A DNA stretch of 64,000 nucleotides, taken from the NCBI GenBank assembly GCA_963662985.1, contig OY760067.1:1178001-1242000 (forward strand), in the 5' to 3' direction. The position numbers were made by a program, and so were the translations under genes. The DNA is from G963662985 sp963662985. GTDB lineage: Bacteria > Chloroflexota > Anaerolineae > Anaerolineales > UBA11579. Each line of letters opens with the position of its first letter. Within the stretch, counting starts at the first letter, position 1. The notes beneath the pieces were generated by a model that saw only the letters and a list, made by a program, of their open reading frames with translations, was not told where the DNA came from and searched no databases. Of this stretch, positions 8,721 to 14,891 are shown one piece after another.

Positions 8721-9560
8721 TTATTCAGCAACAACGGGGAGTTCGGCGTCTGTCCAACCCTTCATCCCAAAGTGCATAGAAACTGCATCGTAACCCAATG
8801 CGCGAAGCACTGCGGTGGTTTGGCCAGCGGTTTGACCAGTGTAGCAATAAACAACCATGGGGCTGTCTGTGCTCAAGCCTGAGAAGTCCATGCCTGCACC
8901 GAAAGGAATGTTCACTGCACCTTCAACGTGACCTTCTGCATAAGCATCTGCTTGTCGAATGTCAACGATTTGAAGAGCTTCACCAGCTTCCATCTTTGCA
9001 TAAGTATCTTCAGCAGTTGTTTTAAAGCTTGCATTATCTGCAGTTGCAGCAAAGTAATCTTGAGCAAATGCCAAAAGATCTTTATCAAATTTTGCGCCTG
9101 CATCGGGCATTTCAGGTGCTGCACCTTCTGCAACGTATGCTTCATAACCTTCAACTGCGGTTGCGCCAACATTGTAGCCAGACTTCACAGAAACTGCATC
9201 CACGCCAAGCATGCGCAAAACACCAACTGTTTGACCAGCGGTTTGGCCGGAATAGCAATAAACATAAACAGTTTGGTCGGTGGGTAACAAGCTAACTTTT
9301 TCAGCCAAATCGCCATTCCATGATGCCAAATATGCACCATCAATATGACCAGCTTCATAGTCTGCTGCGCCACGAATGCTCAAAATATAGGGGGCATCGC
9401 CAGCATCAATTTTTGCGAAGAGATCTTCCCATGAAATCATGGGGTTGCTGAAACCTTCAGCAAAATAAGCATTTGCAGCTTCTTCAACAGCGTTGCCAGA
9501 GCAGCTAGCCATTGTCAAAACCATCAACATTGCTAAAATAGCGTATATAACTTTCTTCAT
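8721..9560 (-). CDS. Tandem-rhodanese lipoprotein with two active-site cysteines
   Basis: This 279-residue exported lipoprotein (lipobox MASC, Cys20) carries two rhodanese domains, about residues 40-140 and 175-275. Each has the sulfur-carrying Cys in a nearly identical loop, CYSGQTAGQT and CYTGQTAGQT, and the structural motifs ADYEAGHI and DAYAEGHV. Both domains therefore look catalytically competent for sulfane-sulfur transfer outside the membrane. It is the last gene of the sulfur operon, ahead of a strong terminator. The two domains may have arisen by internal duplication. Substrate (thiosulfate, polysulfide or a thiol persulfide) is unknown. Confidence 0.88.
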   Translation of the reverse strand: MKKVIYAILAMLMVLTMASCSGNAVEEAANAYFAEGFSNPMISWEDLFAKIDAGDAPYILSIRGAADYEAGHIDGAYLASWNGDLAEKVSLLPTDQTVYVYCYSGQTAGQTVGVLRMLGVDAVSVKSGYNVGATAVEGYEAYVAEGAAPEMPDAGAKFDKDLLAFAQDYFAATADNASFKTTAEDTYAKMEAGEALQIVDIRQADAYAEGHVEGAVNIPFGAGMDFSGLSTDSPMVVYCYTGQTAGQTTAVLRALGYDAVSMHFGMKGWTDAELPVVAE

Positions 9561-9596
9561 TTGTAAATTCTCCTTAGCGAATTTAGTTAGTATTTA

Positions 9597-9620
9597 ATGT
9601 GCTCCATAAAAAAAGCACAT
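9597..9620 (-). other. Intercistronic hairpin between the two rhodanese genes
   Basis: Inverted repeat ATGTGCT / AGCACAT with a 10-nt loop in the 76-bp gap, with no following T-run. Possibly an mRNA-stability element; function is not shown. Confidence 0.35.
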
Positions 9621-9636
9621 CATTCCAATTTTATTA

Positions 9637-10542
9637 TTAAGAAGCATCACCACTAGACACACCAGATGCACCAGATGCGGGCAACAATGGGCCATAGACG
9701 GCTTCATATTCTAATACAGAACCATCAAAAACACGAACATCTGGATACCCAGCATCTTTCAATGCCACATATGCTTCAGAAGCACGTACGCCAGATTTAC
9801 AGAACACAACCAATTTCATATCAGGGGTAATATCCTTCCCTAAATATCTCAATTGAAGATCGCGGGTGATCATCAATTCACCAGTTGCATATTCATTTTC
9901 AAGATGTGAAACATTAATTGAACCAGGGATTGTTCCTGCTGCATATTCTTCAGCACTTCGAGCATCAATGATCACAGTCTTTCCATCCGGGTTATTAATC
10001 AATGTTTGCAAATAATCCAAAGATGAGATCAATGTTTTTTGATAGTCAACAGCAACATAAGTAGCTTCTGGTAAAACTGTTGCACTTGTAGAAATCACTG
10101 CATCATTATCTTCCAATGCACCAATCCCACCACTCACCACTTGCACATTGAAATTATTATACATATTCAATGTCCACAGCAAACGAGCCGCGTACATATT
10201 ATTAGCATCATAAACCAACAAAGCATCATCTGCAGTCACACCAACTTCGCTCATCACAGCAGCCACAGTCTCAGCATCCGCCAACATGTTCGGCACATCA
10301 TTTTTAGTCACCAAAACACTAGTAGCCGGAATATTGATTGCGCCTTCCACATGACCAGTTGCATAATCATCAGTAGATCGAACATCCACCAAGATCACAT
10401 CGCCAGCTTCCACCATTGCCAAAGCATCTTTTGCTTCCACAATAAATGTGCCTGCATTGTCAGCGAAATCATAACTCGCACATCCAGCCAAAACAAAAAC
10501 GGCTAATGCACTCAAAATGAAAAATCTCATAAATTTTTTCAC
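9637..10542 (-). CDS. Tandem-rhodanese lipoprotein, thiosulfate sulfurtransferase type
   Basis: A 301-residue lipoprotein (LAGC, Cys21) with two rhodanese domains in the SseA/TST style. The first has DVRSTDDYATGHVEGAINIP but DANNMYA where the catalytic Cys loop should be, as in the inactive N-terminal domain of classical TST enzymes. The second has DARSEEYA-like DARSAEEYA and the active loop VVFCKSGVRAS. It differs from the neighbour at 8.7 kb in having one active site rather than two. The C-terminus ends in a short Ser/Gly/Ala tail. It probably moves sulfane sulfur at the outer face of the membrane, together with the transporter and TusA proteins of the operon. Confidence 0.88.
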   Translation of the reverse strand: MKKFMRFFILSALAVFVLAGCASYDFADNAGTFIVEAKDALAMVEAGDVILVDVRSTDDYATGHVEGAINIPATSVLVTKNDVPNMLADAETVAAVMSEVGVTADDALLVYDANNMYAARLLWTLNMYNNFNVQVVSGGIGALEDNDAVISTSATVLPEATYVAVDYQKTLISSLDYLQTLINNPDGKTVIIDARSAEEYAAGTIPGSINVSHLENEYATGELMITRDLQLRYLGKDITPDMKLVVFCKSGVRASEAYVALKDAGYPDVRVFDGSVLEYEAVYGPLLPASGASGVSSGDAS

Positions 10543-10572
10543 GGAAAAACTCCTTATCCGATCAAAAGAGCA

Positions 10573-10597
10573 TCTCTGAAAGAAAATCCTTCAGAGA
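10573..10597 (-). other. Intercistronic hairpin between the reductase and rhodanese genes
   Basis: Perfect 8-bp inverted repeat TCTCTGAA / TTCAGAGA with a 9-nt loop in the 75-bp gap. No T-run follows on the minus strand, so it is probably a processing or stability element. Confidence 0.4.
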
Positions 10598-10617
10598 ACC
10601 TCTCCCAACCATAAACT

Positions 10618-11838
10618 CTATGCGGCGATTTTTTCTTCAATTGCTGCTTTGTCGAAAGAACCAACAATCTTATCAGCAATCTTACCGTCTTTGATCACAA
10701 CAAAAGCAGGATAATCTTCTACACCCAAGCGTTTTGCCATGCCTTCAGACTTATAAATATCGACACAATGGAAAGCCATATCACAATGGGCATCACGTAA
10801 TTCTTGCACTTTGGTCACAAATGCACGTTGATCTGCTTCCACAGCATTGTAAACATAAGCCACACCATCACCAACCATGATTTGATTTTCAAAGATTTCA
10901 GATTCAGCGATATATTTTTCAGCCATCACACCAGCAATAGCCCCATCACCCACACAAGTCGCAACTTGTCGCAAGAACTTTTCACGAACATCGCCAGCTG
11001 CAAACACGCCTTCACAATTTGTGCGCATGTTTTCATCGGTCAAAATATATCCTCGATCGGTCATATTCACAATACCCTTATAAATTTCAGTGTTAGGAAT
11101 ATAACCAATGAACAAGAAGCAATACTCTGTATCGATCGGAATAATCTCACCAGTTTTCAAATTTTTCAAATTAACTTTAGTGAGTTCTTCTCCACCTTCA
11201 AAGCTATCCACAACAGTGTTCCAAATGAATTCCATCTTGGGATTTGCGAAAGCAGCGTTTTTTGCAATTTCATTACAATCCACTTTGCCTTCATCATGCA
11301 AAACAGAAACCATAACTTTGCTTGCAAAACGGCTCAAGAACATACCTTCTTCAACTGCCGCATCGCCAGAACCAATTACCAAAATTTCTTTATCAGTCGT
11401 AGCAGCAGCATCACATGTTGCACAGAAAGCAATTCCCTTACCAATATAAGGATCTTCATTTGAAGCGCCCGTCAAACGAGGTTTAGAACCATTCGCAATG
11501 ATCACAGCCTTTGCTTCATATCGATTTCGGAAAGTTTCAATAATCTTCACATCACCTGAAAAATCAACATTTTTCACATTAGTCAACTTAAAGTCAACTC
11601 CAAATTTCTTTGCTTGCTTATAGAAAAGATCCATCAAACCTTTCCCAGTAGCACCTTCCGGAAAACCAGGATAATTTTCAACTTCATGTGTGTTTGTAGC
11701 CAAACCACCAACCAATGCTTGTTCAATAATCAAAGTCTTAAGTCGTGCTCGTCCAGAATAGATCCCTGCTGTCAAACCAGCAGAGCCACCACCGATGATC
11801 ACAACATCATATTGTTCAACTATTTTTTCTCTAGCCAT
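10618..11838 (-). CDS. Thioredoxin reductase-like flavoprotein fused to a degenerate thioredoxin domain
   Basis: The first about 315 of 406 residues form a TrxB-type flavoprotein: FAD motif IIGGGSAGLTAGIYSGRAR, redox-active FCATCD, NADPH-side IGSGDAAVEEG, and the second FAD motif VFAAGDVREK. The last about 90 residues have a thioredoxin fold, with the cis-Pro region VEDYPAFVVIKDGKI, but the place of the WCGPC site reads YVYNAVEADQRAF, so both catalytic cysteines are absent. The fused domain thus cannot act as a normal dithiol carrier. The gene sits between the transporter half and the rhodanese lipoproteins, so it may reduce a persulfide or a TusA-like carrier; that is inference. Confidence 0.9.
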   Translation of the reverse strand: MAREKIVEQYDVVIIGGGSAGLTAGIYSGRARLKTLIIEQALVGGLATNTHEVENYPGFPEGATGKGLMDLFYKQAKKFGVDFKLTNVKNVDFSGDVKIIETFRNRYEAKAVIIANGSKPRLTGASNEDPYIGKGIAFCATCDAAATTDKEILVIGSGDAAVEEGMFLSRFASKVMVSVLHDEGKVDCNEIAKNAAFANPKMEFIWNTVVDSFEGGEELTKVNLKNLKTGEIIPIDTEYCFLFIGYIPNTEIYKGIVNMTDRGYILTDENMRTNCEGVFAAGDVREKFLRQVATCVGDGAIAGVMAEKYIAESEIFENQIMVGDGVAYVYNAVEADQRAFVTKVQELRDAHCDMAFHCVDIYKSEGMAKRLGVEDYPAFVVIKDGKIADKIVGSFDKAAIEEKIAA

Positions 11839-11884
11839 TTCTATACTCTTTCTCTTAAGTGTTCAATTCTATGAAAAAATCAAA

Positions 11885-12433
11885 CTACATGAAATATTTC
11901 ACTAATAACTTGCTTCCGATGATAGCGCCGCCAAACATAAAGATAGCAAACACCCATCCAGACAGTGAAAGGGAAGCAATCCCGCTGAACAATGCGCCGA
12001 TATTACAACCAGCAGCAATTCGTGCACCATAGCCCATCATCAAGCCACCCAAAACAGCTGCCAAAACTTGTCGCCAAGATTTGATCTTCTTGAATTTGAA
12101 ACCAGAAGCCATCAAAGTAGCAAACAAAGCGCCAAGAATGATCCCAATATTGCGCCATGAACCAGCATGGTTCAAAATGCCTGCATCCAAAGTAGCTTGT
12201 GCACCTTGGGAACTGAAATAAAACCATTTATCAACAGAACCACCCACTAACTCAAAGAGCCAAGCGCCCCAATTAGCAAAGATCCCAGAGACACCCCACG
12301 GATTGCCTGTGGTTGCGAAAGTCACAATTTGGAGCAAAGAAAGGAGCACCGCACCTGTCACATAAGGAAGTGCGTCCTTAAACCACATTTTGTAAAATTC
12401 ATTCTTTTTAAGATTATCAAAGAATGCCTTCAT
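11885..12433 (-). CDS. YeeE/YedE (TsuA)-family membrane protein, C-terminal half
   Basis: The 182-residue integral membrane protein contains the second YeeE/YedE (DUF395) repeat: GGLMMGYGARIAAGCNIGA with its conserved Cys, then GIASLSLSGWVFA. Family members such as E. coli YeeE are about 350 residues and import thiosulfate. Here the C-terminal repeat is a separate gene and the N-terminal repeat is encoded at 13.0-13.7 kb, with two TusA genes between them. The two halves would have to assemble to form one transporter. Thiosulfate or another sulfur species is the likely cargo by family knowledge. Confidence 0.85.
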   Translation of the reverse strand: MKAFFDNLKKNEFYKMWFKDALPYVTGAVLLSLLQIVTFATTGNPWGVSGIFANWGAWLFELVGGSVDKWFYFSSQGAQATLDAGILNHAGSWRNIGIILGALFATLMASGFKFKKIKSWRQVLAAVLGGLMMGYGARIAAGCNIGALFSGIASLSLSGWVFAIFMFGGAIIGSKLLVKYFM

Positions 12434-12471
12434 AATTATTACCTTTCGATCGTTGTTAAGAAACTAAATCC

Positions 12472-12702
12472 TTATTTAGCTTTTTCGATGAAGCATTCCC
12501 ATTCGCCATCATCAACTTCTTCAAGTTCCACATTGTGACCTTCTTTACGGGCCCATTCAGGAACATTCTTCATTGCACAACTGTGATCAATTTGAACGAT
12601 CAACACATCACCAATTGCCAATTCTTCCAAGGCTTTTTGAGCTTTCACCAACGGCACTGGGCAAGCTTCTCCCAAGCAATCCAACACAACTTCTTTAGAC
12701 AT
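12472..12702 (-). CDS. TusA/YeeD-like sulfur carrier, copy 2
   Basis: A 76-residue TusA-family protein. Cys12 in GEACPVPLVKAQKAL is the sulfur-carrying residue of the CPxP motif. The protein is identical to that of the neighbouring gene at 12737-12967; the two genes differ at five positions in 231 bp, all silent third-codon changes. Partners in this family hand sulfur from YeeE-type transporters to cytoplasmic enzymes. The gene has its own SD in the 34-bp spacer. Confidence 0.92.
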   Translation of the reverse strand: MSKEVVLDCLGEACPVPLVKAQKALEELAIGDVLIVQIDHSCAMKNVPEWARKEGHNVELEEVDDGEWECFIEKAK

Positions 12703-12736
12703 AATAGTTATCCTCTTATTTCTCTAGGTAATTAAT

Positions 12737-12967
12737 TTATTTAGCTTTTTCGATGAAGCATTCCCATTCGCCATCATCAACTTCTTCAAGTTCCACATTG
12801 TGACCTTCTTTACGGGCCCATTCAGGAACATTCTTCATTGCACAGCTGTGATCGATTTGAACAATCAACACATCACCAATTGCCAATTCTTCTAAGGCTT
12901 TTTGAGCTTTCACCAACGGCACTGGGCAGGCTTCTCCCAAGCAATCCAACACAACTTCTTTAGACAT
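12737..12967 (-). CDS. TusA/YeeD-like sulfur carrier, copy 1
   Basis: This 76-residue CPxP protein is residue-for-residue identical to copy 2 downstream. The conserved Cys12, the following helix PLVKAQKALEELAIG and the HSCAMKNVPEWA segment match TusA/YeeD proteins. A second conserved Cys (HSC) is present in this subgroup. It sits directly after the gene for the N-terminal half of the YeeE transporter, 31 bp away, in the same operon. Two copies of an identical carrier would raise its dosage relative to the transporter. Confidence 0.92.
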   Translation of the reverse strand: MSKEVVLDCLGEACPVPLVKAQKALEELAIGDVLIVQIDHSCAMKNVPEWARKEGHNVELEEVDDGEWECFIEKAK

Positions 12968-12998
12968 TTTAAATTCTCCTATAATTTACTAATTAATT

Positions 12999-13694
12999 TT
13001 ATGCTTCGTCTTGTTTGCGGTTGCCCCATTTATGAGCAATGATATATACCACAGCAATAATCAAAAGATTTGCTGCCAAACCGCCAACCCATCCCAAATA
13101 ATCAGGAAGGAAGACCTCAGGGCCTTTTGAGATAAAGTTAATATCCCACCAGCCATAGTCGTGAGCGCCCCACAGGGAGCCAACAATGAAGAAGAATAAA
13201 GAAATTACTTGCATCCAAAATCCTTCTCCAACGCGCATCAATGTACCAGATGCACATCCCCCAGCAATCACCATTCCAATCCCAAAGATAAAAGCACCCA
13301 CTGCGGTAGCAAAACTTACCGGTGCCACATAACTTTGTCCAGGAATAGGGAGACCATTTGCAAAAGCACCATATTTAATTGCCGTAAAACCAATTGAGGT
13401 CAAAGCAAACGCAATCAAAACAGCCTTTGTCAAGGTCACACTTCCAGTCAAATAAGGGTCACGCATTGAAGCTGTAAAGCAAAATCGAGCTCGTTGTAAA
13501 ACAAAACCAAAGCCAAGCCCGGTAATCCAAAACAAAACCAAATTGCTACCCTTGCTATTCAACCAGAAACCAACAGCTACCAAGATCAAAAAGAAAAGAA
13601 TTCCTAAAGGAATTTGGTTCTTTCGTTTCTTTTTTGAACTGGAGCCTGAACTTCTGCGAGCAGAAAGTGAACTATTTGTTGTAGATTCAGCCAT
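12999..13694 (-). CDS. YeeE/YedE (TsuA)-family membrane protein, N-terminal half
   Basis: A 231-residue membrane protein with a Ser/Lys/Arg-rich cytoplasmic N-terminus (SSARR-SGSSSKKKRK region) and about six membrane helices. GFVLQRARFCFTASMRD and GMVIAGGCASGTLMRVGEGF are the two signature segments of the first YeeE repeat, each with its conserved Cys. I chose the ATG at 13694 (MAESTTNSS); an upstream ATG at 13751 would overlap the promoter. First gene of the sulfur operon. It probably pairs with the C-terminal half at 11.9 kb to build a thiosulfate-type importer. Confidence 0.87.
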   Translation of the reverse strand: MAESTTNSSLSARRSSGSSSKKKRKNQIPLGILFFLILVAVGFWLNSKGSNLVLFWITGLGFGFVLQRARFCFTASMRDPYLTGSVTLTKAVLIAFALTSIGFTAIKYGAFANGLPIPGQSYVAPVSFATAVGAFIFGIGMVIAGGCASGTLMRVGEGFWMQVISLFFFIVGSLWGAHDYGWWDINFISKGPEVFLPDYLGWVGGLAANLLIIAVVYIIAHKWGNRKQDEA

Positions 13695-13725
13695 AATCAG
13701 AATCCTTTCGTGAATATTTTCACAA

Positions 13726-13755
13726 ATTATAACATGTGAATTATTTCTCAATCAA
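13726..13755 (-). promoter_or_regulatory. Sigma70-type promoter of the sulfur operon
   Basis: Minus strand TTGATT (13755-13750), 18-bp spacer, TATAAT (13731-13726). The start of transcription would lie near 13719, 25 bp before the YeeE-half ATG. Confidence 0.65.
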
Positions 13756-13770
13756 TGGAAAAAATTAATA

Positions 13771-13793
13771 TGCTATTAGTTTTTCTTATAGCA
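13771..13793. promoter_or_regulatory. LysR-type operator (T-N11-A inverted repeat)
   Basis: The inverted repeat TGCTATTAG / CTTATAGCA around a TTTTT core lies between the divergent lysR-like and sulfur genes. Its centre is about 63 bp upstream of the predicted sulfur-operon start, the usual position of a LysR-family activator site. The regulator gene begins 64 bp on the other side. Confidence 0.6.
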
Positions 13794-13856
13794 AAAAAAG
13801 TGTATACTTAACCCTATATATAAACTAACAAGTAAAACTTATGAAAGAAGGCACCC

Positions 13857-14753
13857 ATGCACATTGAGACACTAAAATATTTTTGCATGCTTGCAGATGA
13901 TCAAAGCATCTCCAAAGTTGCTCAAAAAGCAAACATCTCTCAATCCGCCCTCAGCCAACAGATCAATAAATTTGAAAAATCTCTCAACACCAAATTACTT
14001 TTTCGTACTAACAAAGGTGTAGAGCTAACCAAAGAAGGTGAAGTAATTTACAAGTACGCAGAAGAAATTTCTCACCTTTATGATGACATGCAAACAGCAT
14101 TAGTTTCTATACGCGGCAAACAGCTCATCCGAGTGAATTCCTGCCCTTCTATCGCTGACTACGCCCTCCCTTGCACCCTATTTGAGCTTAGTAAAGAAAA
14201 TCCAAATCATAAATATGAGCTAATTACAAGTCATTCAGATGAGATCAATCAAAACATCAAAAAAGCATTCACAGATGTAGGATTTTCGTACTGTCTCAAC
14301 ACCCTTGAAGACACCATCGAATGTAAACCCATTGGCACCAACAAACTAAGCCTCATCGCACATCCCCAAGCAAAGATTCCAACCACCATCTCAGTGGAAG
14401 AATTTATTTCGCAACCTTTTATCGGTTTTCCTCATGAAGATTATTCATCAAAAAAATTGCGACAAAATCTCAATCGATTAGGATATAGTATTGATGAATT
14501 AAATGAAATTCTTGAAGTGAATTCTATTGAAGCTGCAAAATCATCCATTCTAAGAAACTATGGAATTGCTTATCTCCCATACATGTCCGTAAAAGAAGAA
14601 TTATATAAAAAACAATTTAAAGAAATCACTGTAAAAGACTTTGATATGAGCCTACCAATCTACCTCATCACAGCTAAAACACACGAACTTCCCCAAGAAG
14701 TAGAAAAATTTATCGAATCTTTTGAAAGAATCGGAGTAAACAGTTTTTGTTAA
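13857..14753 (+). CDS. LysR-family transcriptional regulator
   Basis: A 298-residue protein with an N-terminal winged helix-turn-helix (MHIETLKYFCMLADDQSISKVAQ, then ISQSALSQQINKFEKSL) and a C-terminal effector domain of the periplasmic-binding-protein type. It is divergent from the sulfur operon and the gap holds a T-N11-A palindrome and a promoter facing the operon, so control of sulfur uptake genes is likely. The effector might be a sulfur metabolite as for CysB, but that is inference. AGAAGG gives an SD before the ATG. Confidence 0.88.
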   Translation: MHIETLKYFCMLADDQSISKVAQKANISQSALSQQINKFEKSLNTKLLFRTNKGVELTKEGEVIYKYAEEISHLYDDMQTALVSIRGKQLIRVNSCPSIADYALPCTLFELSKENPNHKYELITSHSDEINQNIKKAFTDVGFSYCLNTLEDTIECKPIGTNKLSLIAHPQAKIPTTISVEEFISQPFIGFPHEDYSSKKLRQNLNRLGYSIDELNEILEVNSIEAAKSSILRNYGIAYLPYMSVKEELYKKQFKEITVKDFDMSLPIYLITAKTHELPQEVEKFIESFERIGVNSFC

Positions 14754-14796
14754 TCTAAAAATTTAATAAAAAATAGCCTCTAAAAAAAACAGATAC

Positions 14797-14842
14797 AAAA
14801 AAGCATTATGTTACTTAGTTGCAAAATACATAATGCTTTTTT
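14797..14842. terminator. Bidirectional terminator between lysR-like gene and beta-helix/sortase gene
   Basis: A 15-bp stem, AAAAAAGCATTATGT with ACATAATGCTTTTTT, around a 16-nt loop. The A/T ends serve as U-runs on both strands, and the two flanking genes converge on it. Confidence 0.85.
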
Positions 14843-14891
14843 AATAAACCACAATCAAAAAATCTGAATCTCGAATTTATATCAAACCTTA

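Larger units (their letters stand above)
12472..12967 (-). repeat. Tandem duplication of a TusA gene
   Basis: Two 231-bp copies in direct orientation, separated by 34 bp, with five synonymous differences and no amino-acid change. The spacers differ, so only the coding parts are kept similar, consistent with recent duplication or ongoing gene conversion. Confidence 0.95.
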
